Notes: generated by a model not told the origin, from the letters alone. Positions 8,769 through 18,052 are shown, counted from the first letter of the stretch. The stretch: 64,000 nt of DNA from Nesterenkonia muleiensis (GCF_003600155.1 NZ_QWLD01000004.1:1-64000), one strand, 5' to 3'. Translations and numbers: made by a program.

Positions 8769-9554
8769 ATGAAAGATGCAGTCCACCATGCGGACTCACT
8801 GCGTGTCGGCAATCCCCAACGGGTTCAAGTGGTTGAGCGCGCTTTCGGGCTGCTGGACGCCTTGGTGAAGTTCGAGGGCAGCGCCACCGCCGGGCAGCTC
8901 AAGGAGGCCTCAGGGTTGGCGGGCCCCACGGTGCACCGGCTGCTGCACACCCTCATTCACCTGGGTCTTGTGCATCAGCTTCCTGACCGGCGCTATGCCC
9001 TGGGCGCGAACCTGGTGCCTCTGGGGGAGGGGGCAACACGTCAGATGGGCGGATTGGCCGTGCCGCAGATGCAGTCGCTGGTGGCAGAGCTTGGCGAAAG
9101 CGTGAACATGGCGGCTATGGAGTCGGAGATGGTGGTCTATATCGCCCAGGCCCCGTCTCCGCACTCCATGCGGATGTTCACCGAAGTCGGGCGCCGGGCC
9201 TATATGCACTCCACCGGTGTGGGGAAGGCAATGCTGGCTACGCTGGACGAAAGACGGGTCAGGGAGGTGCTGGCCTCCACCGGCATGCCGTCGATGACGC
9301 CGAAGACCCTCACCCGGCCGGACGCCCTGGTGGAGCAGCTGCCCACCATCGCCCGGCAGGGTTATGCGCTCGACGACGAGGAACAGGAGCTGGGTGTGCG
9401 GTGCCTGGCCGTGTCCATCCCGCACGGCCCCACCCGGATGGCGCTCTCGGTGTCCGGGCCCACCTCCAGGATGGACGATGGCTTCGTCCGGCATGCTGCG
9501 CCGCTGATGGCGCGTACTGCCGCGGAGATTTCCCGGAAGTTCTCCCGCCGCTGA
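8769..9554 (+). CDS. IclR-family transcriptional regulator
   Basis: A 261-residue regulator with an N-terminal winged helix (VERAFGLLDALVKFE..ATAGQLKEASGL..TVHRLLHTL) and a C-terminal IclR effector domain (NMAAMESEMVVYIAQ, STGVGKAMLA, GVRCLAVSIP). IclR proteins bind small organic acids and control nearby catabolic genes. Its place opposite aceB suggests it senses glyoxylate or a related metabolite, as AllR and IclR do in other bacteria; that is inference. ATG 8769 gives the normal N terminus. The operator at 8746-8760 abuts the start, suggesting autoregulation. Confidence 0.88.
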   Translation: MKDAVHHADSLRVGNPQRVQVVERAFGLLDALVKFEGSATAGQLKEASGLAGPTVHRLLHTLIHLGLVHQLPDRRYALGANLVPLGEGATRQMGGLAVPQMQSLVAELGESVNMAAMESEMVVYIAQAPSPHSMRMFTEVGRRAYMHSTGVGKAMLATLDERRVREVLASTGMPSMTPKTLTRPDALVEQLPTIARQGYALDDEEQELGVRCLAVSIPHGPTRMALSVSGPTSRMDDGFVRHAAPLMARTAAEISRKFSRR

Positions 9555-9568
9555 TCCCTTGCCAAAGC

Positions 9569-9584
9569 GTAAGTTGAAACTTAC
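9569..9584. promoter_or_regulatory. ArsR-type operator
   Basis: GTAAGTT-GA-AACTTAC is a perfect 7-2-7 inverted repeat ending 9 bases before the start of the ArsR-family gene. ArsR-family repressors typically bind such short palindromes over their own promoters. Confidence 0.65.
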
Positions 9585-9593
9585 ACTTTAAGG

Positions 9594-9929
9594 GTGGATG
9601 TCTTTGAAGCGATCAGCGATCCCACCCGACGCCGCATTATCGAGTTGGTGGCGGCAGCTCCACGCGCCGCCGGTGAGATCGCCGGAGAATTCTCCATCTC
9701 CCGCCCAGCGGTCTCTCAGCATCTGGCCGTCTTGACCGCCTGCGGGGTTCTGCGGGTGAAAGCACAGGGGCGGCGGCGGGTCTATTCCCTTGACGACCAG
9801 GCTCTTGCTCAGCCGCACCACTGGCTGGAGGAGCAGCGTGGTCGGTGGAACAGTGCGCTGGATCGGCTGGAAGCTGCGATGGAACTCCAGGACGGCGCCA
9901 ACCAACAGGAGGACGAAACCGATGAATGA
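9594..9929 (+). CDS. ArsR-family transcriptional regulator
   Basis: A 111-residue winged-helix repressor opening VFEAISDPTRRRIIELV, with the recognition region GEFSISRPAVSQHLAVL and a beta wing at RVKAQGRRRVYSL. It lacks the paired Cys metal sites of ArsR/SmtB and matches the subgroup that travels with SRPBCC (AHSA1-like) proteins. The GTG start is used. Its stop overlaps the start of the SRPBCC gene by 8 bases, so the pair is one operon. A perfect palindrome just upstream suggests autorepression. Confidence 0.88.
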   Translation: MDVFEAISDPTRRRIIELVAAAPRAAGEIAGEFSISRPAVSQHLAVLTACGVLRVKAQGRRRVYSLDDQALAQPHHWLEEQRGRWNSALDRLEAAMELQDGANQQEDETDE

Positions 9930-10431
9930 TAGTGACAGCTCACGCGGAACGCTTGGCGTTGGCCCCGACGGATCGTTTCAGATCCAATTCGTTCGCACTC
10001 TGGTTCAGCCGCCAGAACGGGTGTGGCTCTGGCTGACTGTTCCGGAGCTGCTGCAGCAGTGGCTTCCCGGCTGTGAGATCGATGCGCGGGAAGGCGGTGC
10101 GGTGCGATTCGACTTTGGAGAAGAGGGAACCGCCACCGGGGAGGTCCGCAGTCTCTCGGAATCCGGCGCAGACGCTGGGTATCTGCGGCACACCTGGGTG
10201 TGGGAAGGGGTGCCAACTTCTCTGGTGACCTGGACTGTGGAAAAAGAGGGCGACGGCCGAACCCGGCTGTCTCTGCTGCACCAGGAACTGGTCGAAGAGC
10301 CGGCCCGCGAATTCGCCCTTGGCTGGCACATGATCCTGGACTCACTGGACCTAGACCTGCGGGGCCAGTCCACTGATCCTGCCTGGGAGGCGGCGGAGGA
10401 GCTGGCCGGAATCTACCTCGGGGCGGGATAG
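9922..10431 (+). CDS. SRPBCC (AHSA1-like) domain protein
   Basis: The 169-residue protein matches the START-like SRPBCC fold of the AHSA1 group: an N-terminal segment LVQPPERVWLWLTVPELLQQWLPG, beta strands with RFDFGEEGTATGEV, and a C-terminal helix ending in WHMILDSLDLDLRG. These proteins bind hydrophobic ligands. The gene overlaps the ArsR gene, an arrangement common in actinobacteria. The ligand is unknown. Confidence 0.8.
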   Translation: MNDSDSSRGTLGVGPDGSFQIQFVRTLVQPPERVWLWLTVPELLQQWLPGCEIDAREGGAVRFDFGEEGTATGEVRSLSESGADAGYLRHTWVWEGVPTSLVTWTVEKEGDGRTRLSLLHQELVEEPAREFALGWHMILDSLDLDLRGQSTDPAWEAAEELAGIYLGAG

Positions 10432-10548
10432 CCGCACCCTGATCGGGTGCCGTCCCTCGTCATCAATCCCAGCAGGGGACGGTGTCCTCAGAGGCCGGGC
10501 GGGGCTCTTGACGCCCTTAATCAGTGACCGGCGGCATCGCATCCTTCA

Positions 10549-10989
10549 CTAGCGCACCACCGAGCTGAGCAGCAGGCTGGTCTCCGAGTTCATGATGCCC
10601 TTGACCCCGCGTAGGCGGGTCAGCAGCGCGTCGAACTGGCTGAGATCGGCGCAGGAAATCTCCGCCACCAGGTCCCAGGCTCCGTTGGTGGTGTGCAGTG
10701 CGGTGATCTCCGGATAGCCGCGCAGTTCGGCAATGACCTGGCTGGTGGCCCGGCCGAAGAGCTCGATGAGGCTGACGGCCCTGACTTCCCCGACTTCCTG
10801 GGGGTCCCGGATGCGCACGCTGAAGCCCACGATGATTCCCTCAGCGGTGAGCTTGTCGATCCGCTTGGCCACTGTGGCCCGTGAGACTCCAAGACGGTCC
10901 GCCAGGGCTGAGACGGCGGCACGGCCGTCGCGCCGGAGCTCTGAGATGAGCCGCCGGTCAAGGTCAGAGACAGGTTCCATGGTCATCAT
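10549..10989 (-). CDS. Lrp/AsnC-family transcriptional regulator
   Basis: A 146-residue Lrp-type regulator with an N-terminal helix-turn-helix (LDRRLISELRRDGRAAVSALADRLGVSRATVAKRI) and a C-terminal RAM ligand-binding domain (VIAELRGYPEITALHTTNGAWDLVAEI). Three in-frame ATGs (10989, 10986, 10980) compete and no clear ribosome-binding site decides. It diverges from an ornithine cyclodeaminase gene, so it probably senses an amino acid such as arginine, ornithine or proline and controls the ocd-ctlX pair. Confidence 0.88.
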   Translation of the reverse strand: MMTMEPVSDLDRRLISELRRDGRAAVSALADRLGVSRATVAKRIDKLTAEGIIVGFSVRIRDPQEVGEVRAVSLIELFGRATSQVIAELRGYPEITALHTTNGAWDLVAEISCADLSQFDALLTRLRGVKGIMNSETSLLLSSVVR

Positions 10990-11117
10990 GGTAAATCATA
11001 GGTGGCAAAGTGTTCCTACAATGATCATAATTTGTGCGAGATGGGTATTACGGTTGCACATCGATATTCGTATCCTGGTCTCAGACCCTGATGCGCAGAC
11101 ATGATGGAGGCCTCTTC

Positions 11118-12146
11118 GTGACCCAGTTCGTTGATGTGAAGAACATGACTCGGTGGATTCACCGCGACGGCGTGGAGCCGATCATGGCCGGGATGGTTCA
11201 GTACCTGGAGGATGACTTCCTCCGCTGGGAGAAGTTCGACAAGGTCCCCCGGGTCGCCAGCCACACCCCCTTCGGCGTCATTGAGCTGATGCCGACCTCC
11301 GACCATCAGGAGTATGCGTTCAAATACGTCAACGGACATCCCTCCAATCCGGCCCGCGGTTTTCAAACGGTGACAGCCTTCGGGATGCTCGCCGACGTGG
11401 ACAACGGCTACCCCACCTTTCTGGCGGAGATGACGCTGCTCACCGCCCTGCGCACCGCCGCCACCTCAGCCATGGTCGCCAAGCGGCTGGCCCGCCCGGA
11501 CTCCACCGTGATGGCGATGATCGGTGCCGGCTCCCAGGCGGAGTTCCAGGCTCTGGCCTTCCGTGCGGTGCTGGGCATCGATCAGCTGCGGGTCTACGAC
11601 GTCGCTCCCGAGGCGGTGGTCAAGCTGCGCCGCAACCTTGAGCCGCTGGGCTTCGGCATTCTCGCCGCGGACTCCACCGATGAGGCTATCGAGGGCGCGG
11701 ATGTGATCACCACCTGCACCGCGGATAAGGCGCGCAACACCATTCTTCGCAGTGACCAGGTGGGCCCAGGGGTGCATCTGAACGCCGTCGGCGGTGACTG
11801 TCCCGGCAAGACCGAGCTGGAGGCGGCCATTCTGGACCGTGGCAGAGTCTTTGTCGAGTACCCTGAGCAGACCCGGATCGAAGGCGAGATCCAGCAGATG
11901 GCTCCGGACTTCCCCGTGGTGGAGTTCTGGAAAGTGCTGGCAGGCCAAGAGCATGCCCGGTGCAGTGAAGGGGAGATCACCATCTTCGACTCCGTCGGCT
12001 TCGCCATCGCCGACTTCTCCGCGCTGCGCTATCTGCGCGATGCCACCGCCGGCACCGATATGCAGGCCAGGATCGACCTCGTCGCAGATCCGGAGGACCC
12101 CAAGGACCTGTTCTCGCTGATCAACTCGCTGAAACCGGTGGGCTAG
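11118..12146 (+). CDS. ocd: ornithine cyclodeaminase
   Basis: The enzyme converts L-ornithine to L-proline and ammonia using bound NAD. The 342-residue protein has the family's N-terminal dimerisation part with a Lys-containing FKYVNGHPSNP region, the Rossmann motif IGAGSQAEFQ (about residues 138-147), and a conserved NAVGGDCPGKTELE segment. GTG 11118 is preferred because GGAGG stands seven bases upstream; an upstream start at 11034 has none. The ctlX gene begins two bases after the stop. Together they would feed arginine-derived intermediates into proline. Confidence 0.9.
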   Translation: MTQFVDVKNMTRWIHRDGVEPIMAGMVQYLEDDFLRWEKFDKVPRVASHTPFGVIELMPTSDHQEYAFKYVNGHPSNPARGFQTVTAFGMLADVDNGYPTFLAEMTLLTALRTAATSAMVAKRLARPDSTVMAMIGAGSQAEFQALAFRAVLGIDQLRVYDVAPEAVVKLRRNLEPLGFGILAADSTDEAIEGADVITTCTADKARNTILRSDQVGPGVHLNAVGGDCPGKTELEAAILDRGRVFVEYPEQTRIEGEIQQMAPDFPVVEFWKVLAGQEHARCSEGEITIFDSVGFAIADFSALRYLRDATAGTDMQARIDLVADPEDPKDLFSLINSLKPVG

Positions 12147-12148
12147 CG

Positions 12149-13177
12149 ATGACCGCCGAGCTGCTTGCCTCGCCTGCGGCGGCAGGCGCTTTCGGCGTGA
12201 TGGACGCCACCTTGACCGGCCGGGGCAGACCCCGTCAGGGACCGGGCGGGATCCGCCCGCCGGCCCCACCAGCACAGGCACCGGCACATGTCGCGATGGT
12301 GCGGCCGCACCGGTTCACCGTCAACCTCGCCACCGCCGCGGACAATGCGTACCAGCGAGCAGCTGTTGAGACTCCTGACGCCGCCAGGCTTGCCTATGAG
12401 CAGTCCAGCAGACTCGCAGAGGCCCTCGCTGCAGCGGGGGTGGGAGTTTCGCTCTTCGACGACGAGCACGGACTGAGCCCGGACAGCGTGTTTCCGAACA
12501 ACTGGTTCACCACCCACCCTGCTGGACAGGTGGTCCTGTGCCCCATGTACGCTCAGAACCGCCGGCAGGAACGGCGGGGCGACGTCGTCGAGCACCTGCG
12601 GGCGGCGTTCCAGGTCAGTCAGGTGGTCGATCTCAGCGCAGCCGAGGAGGCCGGCCAGTTCCTGGAGGGCACTGGTGCGGTGGTCATCGACCACGCCGGC
12701 GGGCTGGCCTATGGATGCCGTTCGCACCGGCTGTCCCAGGAGCTCTTCCAGCACTACTGCCGGCTGCTCGGCCTGGAACCGGTGCTTTTCGACGCAGCGG
12801 ACGCCGCCGGAAAGCCGGTGTTCCACACCAATATCATGCTCAGCGTGGGGGAGAACGTGGTGTTGATCGGCAGCGAGCTCATCCGTGATCCCGCCCAACG
12901 GGCAGCAGTGCTGGAGCGACTGCGGGAATCGGGGCGCACAGTGGTGGAACTGACCGAGACCCAGATTCGCGGTTTCGCCGGAAATGCGCTGCAGCTGACC
13001 GGCGATGACGGCCCGGTGCTGGCGATGTCCATCACGGCCAGGGCCGTGCTGCGCCCCGATCAGGCGGAGGCGATCAGGCGGAGCTCACAGATCCTCAGCG
13101 CCGATGTCTCCACCATTGAGGCCTCCGGCGGGTCAGTGCGCTGCATGCTCGCCGGCATCCACCTGCCTCCCCGCTGA
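12149..13177 (+). CDS. ctlX: CtlX-type guanidino/citrulline hydrolase
   Basis: A 342-residue protein of the arginine deiminase/amidinotransferase fold, matching the CtlX (citrulline utilisation hydrolase) group. Visible motifs are VFPNNWFTTH, the acidic FLEGTGAVVIDH loop, the FHTNIMLSVG segment with the catalytic His, and a C-terminal Cys in GSVRCMLAGIHLP. The first 45 residues are a low-complexity Pro/Ala extension before VRPHRFTVN, so a start further in (near 12284) is possible. It directly follows ocd and probably shares its transcript. Substrate choice between citrulline and a related guanidino compound cannot be read from sequence. Confidence 0.85.
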   Translation: MTAELLASPAAAGAFGVMDATLTGRGRPRQGPGGIRPPAPPAQAPAHVAMVRPHRFTVNLATAADNAYQRAAVETPDAARLAYEQSSRLAEALAAAGVGVSLFDDEHGLSPDSVFPNNWFTTHPAGQVVLCPMYAQNRRQERRGDVVEHLRAAFQVSQVVDLSAAEEAGQFLEGTGAVVIDHAGGLAYGCRSHRLSQELFQHYCRLLGLEPVLFDAADAAGKPVFHTNIMLSVGENVVLIGSELIRDPAQRAAVLERLRESGRTVVELTETQIRGFAGNALQLTGDDGPVLAMSITARAVLRPDQAEAIRRSSQILSADVSTIEASGGSVRCMLAGIHLPPR

Positions 13178-13304
13178 CCCAGGATCCGCACCTGCAGTGT
13201 GGCCTTGAGGTGCTGACATATCGCAGTTGTGAGACATCGGAGGTGCGATGAGCGTCCGGCAGGCAGGATCATGAGCAGTGCCCGGTGAAGCGTCTCAGCC
13301 GTAC

Positions 13305-14621
13305 TCAGCCGTACCAGGCGGATGCATCCTGGTCGGGGACGGACTCTTCCTGCTCTGCGGGGTGAGCACTCGGGTCCAGCTGTCTGATCACATCGGTCGG
13401 GGGGTTGACCATCAGGATGGCCTCGTCACGGTAACCGCGCAGCTCCTCGTCAATGAAGCTGGGCAGCGCCTCCTCCAGCTGGACGTCCCGGCCCTGGCGA
13501 TCGGAGAGCTGCCAGCGGTAGTCCAGCAGCTGATGCATGATCTCCGCCGGCTCCAGCTTGTCGCGCAGATCACGTGGAATCTTGCTGATAGTGGGTTGGA
13601 AGACGTTCTGGGTCCACATATGTGCGGCCACTGACTCATCGCCGTGCGGATCGGTGGCCGCGCGGTAGGCATCGATCGCGCCCAGCAGCCGGCGCGCCTG
13701 GTTCTCCTGTACGTCCAGCCCGGTCAGCGCCATCAAACGCCGGTGGTGATGCCCGGGGTCGACCACCTTGGGCCGCAGCAGCAGATTTCCCTCTTCGCGT
13801 GCGGAACGGATGTCGTACTCCTCCACATCGAAGCCCAGCTCATTGAGTCTGCGGATACGTTCTTCGATCAGCCAGCGCTGATCAGGATTGAACGTGGTGT
13901 CGCCGGTCAGCTCCTGCCAGAGTCCGCGGTAGGAGTCGATGAACTGGTGGCTGGTGGCCACGGCATCGACGTCCTCGTCCACGAACCCGCCTTCCATGAG
14001 GTCCATCAGCTCCCCGGCGATGTTGACCTGGGCGACGTCGAGATCGTACTCCCGCTGCCCCGCAGAGAGGCTCGGGTGGATCTCCCCGGTCTCCGCATCC
14101 ACCAGATAGGCCTTGAAATGGCCCGCGTCGCGCCGGAAGAGCGTGTTGGACAGGGAGACATCGCCCCAGTAGAAGCCCAGCAGATGCAGCTCCACCATCA
14201 GCAGCGCCTGGGCGTCGATCAGCCGCTGCAGAGTGTCCTTGCGCATCATCTGGTTGAACACCGCCCGGTAGGGCAGGGAGAACCGCAAATGCCGCGTGAC
14301 CAGCGCCGGGGAGAGCGGCTGGCCATCCTCGCCGGCCCGTCCGGTGACCTCCGCCACGGGCTTGACGCAGGGAGCCCCCAGCCGGCCCAACTGGCGAAGC
14401 ATCCGGTATTCGTGCCGGGCGGCCCGCTCCGAGGTCTCCTTGATGGCGATCACTGAGCCGCCCAGATAGGCGAAGCGCACAATATGGCGTGAGATGCCGC
14501 GCGGCAGGGCAGCCAGCACGTCATCGGGCCATTCAACCAGGGGCAGATGCCAGGGAAGGTCCAGCAGTTCTTGGGGAATGGTGCCCGATGCGGTCAGGCT
14601 CAGGCCCGCGGCAGGTCTCAT
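13305..14621 (-). CDS. DUF4032 protein, kinase-like
   Basis: The 438-residue protein belongs to the DUF4032 group of actinobacteria. Its N-terminal half looks like a small-molecule or Ser/Thr kinase fold: a beta-strand Lys (SVIAIKETSERAARHEYRML), a catalytic-loop-like GDVSLSNTLF and a metal-binding-like YLVDAETGE. It starts six bases after the stop of otsB and is the third gene of the otsA-otsB operon, which suggests a job tied to trehalose or its phosphate. No substrate is known; kinase activity is inference from the motifs. Confidence 0.75.
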   Translation of the reverse strand: MRPAAGLSLTASGTIPQELLDLPWHLPLVEWPDDVLAALPRGISRHIVRFAYLGGSVIAIKETSERAARHEYRMLRQLGRLGAPCVKPVAEVTGRAGEDGQPLSPALVTRHLRFSLPYRAVFNQMMRKDTLQRLIDAQALLMVELHLLGFYWGDVSLSNTLFRRDAGHFKAYLVDAETGEIHPSLSAGQREYDLDVAQVNIAGELMDLMEGGFVDEDVDAVATSHQFIDSYRGLWQELTGDTTFNPDQRWLIEERIRRLNELGFDVEEYDIRSAREEGNLLLRPKVVDPGHHHRRLMALTGLDVQENQARRLLGAIDAYRAATDPHGDESVAAHMWTQNVFQPTISKIPRDLRDKLEPAEIMHQLLDYRWQLSDRQGRDVQLEEALPSFIDEELRGYRDEAILMVNPPTDVIRQLDPSAHPAEQEESVPDQDASAWYG

Positions 14622-14627
14622 AGGTCC

Positions 14628-15410
14628 TCAGTGTAGGGGCACCTGCGCCCTGGCGTCAGCGAGTCTGTTGAGCACCTCGGCCAGGGCCTCCGGTTCGGGA
14701 ATCCGATAGTCGGCCTTGGTCTGACCCTCGCCGACCTTGACCCCCAGGTCTCCGGTGCGGAGCACGGCGAAGCCGTGTTCGTCGGTGACGTCATCGCCGG
14801 CGAAGAACACCGCATCAGGTGATGTCAGCTCGCGCAGCTCCTCGATGGCTTCGCCCTTGGTGGACTGCACCACGACTGCTTCCAGGATGCGTTTGCCCTC
14901 TTTGACATGCGCCCCGTCGACCAGGCTCAGTGCGGCGCGTGCCTGGTCCAGTACCTGCTCGCCACGGCTGTGGTCTGTGATGTGACGGACATGGACCGCC
15001 CCGCCAGCCGGTTTGTGCTCCACCCAGGCGCCCTCATGCTCGGAGGCGATGGACTCCAGGACCTCGAGCACCTGGGCGCGAGCGGTCTGCTCGGCGCCGG
15101 TCAGCTCCAAGCCGGGGGAGTCCGGTCCCAGCCAGCGCTCCGCGCCGTGGGAGCCGAACAGCAAGGCGCCCTGAGGCGGACGCGCAAGCGCACGCAGGGT
15201 CTCCAGGGGGCGCCCCGAGACATAGGCCAGGGTCACCCCAGCCTGTTCGGAGAGCCGCTCGATGGCCTGCGCATTGGCCGGAACTGGCCGGGCGGAGGCG
15301 GCATCGGCCACCAACTCGGCCACGCAGCCGTCAAAGTCCAGGCACAGCAGGACAGTGTCCTTGGCCGCGAACTGCTCAACGGCGTCGGCGAGTTCGGGTG
15401 AAAGCGTCAC
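14628..15410 (-). CDS. otsB: trehalose-6-phosphate phosphatase
   Basis: OtsB removes phosphate from trehalose 6-phosphate. The 260-residue HAD-fold protein has the nucleophile motif LDFDGCVAE near residues 24-32, a middle motif VSGRPL, and the Mg-binding GDDVTDE near residue 200. Length matches bacterial OtsB. It lies 23 bases after otsA and six before the DUF4032 gene, all on the same strand, forming a three-gene operon. Confidence 0.93.
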   Translation of the reverse strand: MTLSPELADAVEQFAAKDTVLLCLDFDGCVAELVADAASARPVPANAQAIERLSEQAGVTLAYVSGRPLETLRALARPPQGALLFGSHGAERWLGPDSPGLELTGAEQTARAQVLEVLESIASEHEGAWVEHKPAGGAVHVRHITDHSRGEQVLDQARAALSLVDGAHVKEGKRILEAVVVQSTKGEAIEELRELTSPDAVFFAGDDVTDEHGFAVLRTGDLGVKVGEGQTKADYRIPEPEALAEVLNRLADARAQVPLH

Positions 15411-15433
15411 AGAGAACCTCCCTCATGGCGTGG

Positions 15434-16948
15434 TCACAGTTGTCCCAGTCGGTCAAGGAAATCCTCGGCCCAGCGCTGCACATTATGGGAGACCACCTGG
15501 CGGCGCAGTGAGCGCATCCGCTTGCGCACGTTCTCCCGGTCCAGGGTGGTGGCTTGCACGATGGCGGCCTTGAGCTCGTCGATGTCATGGGGGTTGATCA
15601 GCAGCGCCTGCCGCAGCTGGTCCGCCGCGCCGGTGAACTCGCTGAGCACCAGCACCCCGGTGCCGTCCTTGCGCGCTGCCACATACTCCTTGGCCACCAG
15701 GTTCATCCCGTCGCGCAGCGCGGTCACCAGCATCACGTCTGCGGCCAGGTACAGCGCGACCATCTCCTCTATCGGGTACGAATGGTGCAGGTACCTGATG
15801 GCGGTGTGGCCCATGGTGTCGAACTCGCCGTTGATCCGGCCCACCGCCAGCTCGATCTCATCGCGCAGACGCTGGTAGGACTCCACGCCCTCGCGGGAGG
15901 GTGAGGCGATCTGCACCATAGTGTGTTCTCCGGCCCGGATACGGCCCTCCTGCAGCAGTTCCTCGTAGGCCTTCATGCGGTGCCGGATGCCCTTGGTGTA
16001 GTCCAGCCGGTCCACGCCTAGGAAGATCGTCTCCGGGTTGCCCAGCTCGGCCCGGATCTGCGCGGCCCGGGCGATGATCTTGGGGTCGTTGGACAGCTCC
16101 ACGATCCGCTCGGTGTCGATGGAGATGGGGAACGCCTTGGCCTCCGAGCGGCGGAAGGTGCCCTCTGCAGGCGCTGACAACTGGCGGGATGCGGTGCCGC
16201 GGGCAGGGTCGGCGTGGAAACCTTCGAAAGGTGCTTCGGCGCCGTCGTCCTCCAGAGGAACGTGCACCTGGTCCGACCTGATGTAGTAGCCCAGTCGGTA
16301 CCGCACCGCGCGCTGGAAGTTCCGGGCGTCGGACTCGCGCTGGAAGCCGATCAGGTCCGCCCCCAGCAGTCCCTTCATGACCGAATGGCGCCACGGCAGC
16401 TGGGCGAACAGGCCCGGCGGGGGGAAGGGGATGTGGTTGAAGAAGCCGATCCTGAGGTCCGGGCGAAGCTCGCGCAGCATCTGCGGCACCAGCTGCAGCT
16501 GGTAGTCCTGCACCCACACCGTGGCACCTTGGGCGGCGACTTTGGCGGCTCCCTCGGCGAAGCGCCGGTTGACCTTCTGGTAGGCGTCCCACCAGTGGCG
16601 GTGGAACAGCGGCCTGGCGATCACATCGTGGTACAGCGGCCACAGCGTGCCGTTGGAGAAGCCTTCGTAGTAGTCTTCGACCTCCTGGGCGCTCAGCGCC
16701 ACCGGGTGCAGGTGCATATCGGCGTGGTCGAAGGGCTCCAAGGTCTCATCGGCGGCGCCGTGCCAGCCGACCCAGGCTCCCTCTGAGCTGGACATGATCG
16801 GAGCCAGGGCGGTGACCAGCCCTCCAGGTGAGCGCTGCCAGCCGATGGAGCCGTCATGGTGGGTGATCCGATTGACGGCCAGCCGGTTGGCGACGACGAC
16901 GAAGTCGTACCCGGTCTGATATCCGCCCTTGTCAGCTGTCTCAGTCAT
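15434..16948 (-). CDS. otsA: alpha,alpha-trehalose-phosphate synthase (UDP-forming)
   Basis: OtsA joins glucose from UDP-glucose to glucose 6-phosphate to make trehalose 6-phosphate. The 504-residue GT20 glycosyltransferase has an N-terminal VVVANRLAV, the VWVQDYQLQLVPQMLR region, the IGFFNHIPFPP substrate loop, the GVDRLDYTKGI nucleotide-sugar site and the ALRDGMNLVAKEYVA acidic loop. It is the first gene of otsA-otsB-DUF4032. The DsbA-like gene diverges from it. Confidence 0.95.
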   Translation of the reverse strand: MTETADKGGYQTGYDFVVVANRLAVNRITHHDGSIGWQRSPGGLVTALAPIMSSSEGAWVGWHGAADETLEPFDHADMHLHPVALSAQEVEDYYEGFSNGTLWPLYHDVIARPLFHRHWWDAYQKVNRRFAEGAAKVAAQGATVWVQDYQLQLVPQMLRELRPDLRIGFFNHIPFPPPGLFAQLPWRHSVMKGLLGADLIGFQRESDARNFQRAVRYRLGYYIRSDQVHVPLEDDGAEAPFEGFHADPARGTASRQLSAPAEGTFRRSEAKAFPISIDTERIVELSNDPKIIARAAQIRAELGNPETIFLGVDRLDYTKGIRHRMKAYEELLQEGRIRAGEHTMVQIASPSREGVESYQRLRDEIELAVGRINGEFDTMGHTAIRYLHHSYPIEEMVALYLAADVMLVTALRDGMNLVAKEYVAARKDGTGVLVLSEFTGAADQLRQALLINPHDIDELKAAIVQATTLDRENVRKRMRSLRRQVVSHNVQRWAEDFLDRLGQL

Positions 16949-17113
16949 CGCCGCTGTGCCCCTTTCTCCTTATTGCTCTTACCCTACCGTGAGCAGCACT
17001 CAGGTGTGATGGTTGGCACCTTTCTGGCGGCTGGAGCGGAGGTTCCAGGACTTCGGTTGTACCCTGGTAGCTGTTGTTCATCTCCCTCTACCGCGTTCAA
17101 CGGAGACAAATCT

Positions 17114-18052
17114 ATGGCACGAAACGGCGGCGCAAGCGCACGCGAACAGGCTCGCAGGCTCCAGCAGGAGCAGGAGCGCAAACGGAAGCTCCAATCTTTG
17201 CTGCTGCGCATCGGCGTCGTGGTGGTAGCACTGGCCGTCGTGGTGGGTCTGACGTTCTACGTGGTGACTCGGGAGGACAACGGAAGCTACACCGAAGGTC
17301 CGGCGCCGGCCGCCGCCAACGAGCAGGGCGGCATCGTCCTGACCTCCTCCACCGAGCTGGCCGAGGGCGACGATCTGAGCACAGTGGATTCCGAAGAGAT
17401 CGATGATGCGCTCACCGTCGGCTCTGCCGGTGACCTTCCGCCCGGTGTGGAGCCCCGCGAAGAGGGTGAGCCCCCGCATGTGGTCATCTATACCGATGCC
17501 GGCTGTCCCGGCTGCGGAAGCTTCGAGCAGCAGAACCATCAGATCCTGATGGAATGGCTCGATGCCGGGGCCATCACCCTGGAGTACCGTTCGGTTGACT
17601 ACCAGCTGCCGTATTCGGCGCGCGCTGCCAATGCGTTCTTCTGCATGGCTGAGGAGTACCCCGAGCACTACGGCTCCTTCCTCGGCTCGGTCACCGCAGA
17701 GCGGGCCCAGGGGGCGGAGTACTCCAACGACGAGCTGGCCGCCCGTGCTGAATCAGACTACGGAGTGGACATCTCCCAGTGCATCGCTGACGGGGATTAC
17801 CGGGCCATGGTGAACTACACCACCACATTGGCCTCTGCCAATGGTGTCTCCGGCACCCCGTATGTCTATGTGAACGGTGAGTTCGTCGAGGATCTCGGCG
17901 CCACAGCTCAGGTGATCCTCGCCGCAGTGGAGGAGTATCAGGAAGAGCTCGGTGAGGACCTGGTGGAGTCGCCTGAGGAAGACCTCGAGGATATCGACGA
18001 CGAGGACGCCCCGGAGCAGTCCGACGCCGAGGACGCTGACGACGACGAGTAG
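17114..18052 (+). CDS. DsbA-like membrane-anchored thioredoxin-fold protein
   Basis: 312 residues. A basic N terminus is followed by one membrane segment (roughly residues 35-55) and an outward-facing thioredoxin-like domain with the redox motif CPGC in YTDAGCPGCGSFEQQN (about residues 130-145) and the cis-Pro motif GTPYVYVNG. The C terminus is a long acidic tail of Asp and Glu. Such proteins catalyse disulfide formation or isomerisation in secreted proteins. ATG 17114 is the natural start; the open frame upstream to 16856 runs back into the otsA region. Confidence 0.85.
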   Translation: MARNGGASAREQARRLQQEQERKRKLQSLLLRIGVVVVALAVVVGLTFYVVTREDNGSYTEGPAPAAANEQGGIVLTSSTELAEGDDLSTVDSEEIDDALTVGSAGDLPPGVEPREEGEPPHVVIYTDAGCPGCGSFEQQNHQILMEWLDAGAITLEYRSVDYQLPYSARAANAFFCMAEEYPEHYGSFLGSVTAERAQGAEYSNDELAARAESDYGVDISQCIADGDYRAMVNYTTTLASANGVSGTPYVYVNGEFVEDLGATAQVILAAVEEYQEELGEDLVESPEEDLEDIDDEDAPEQSDAEDADDDE

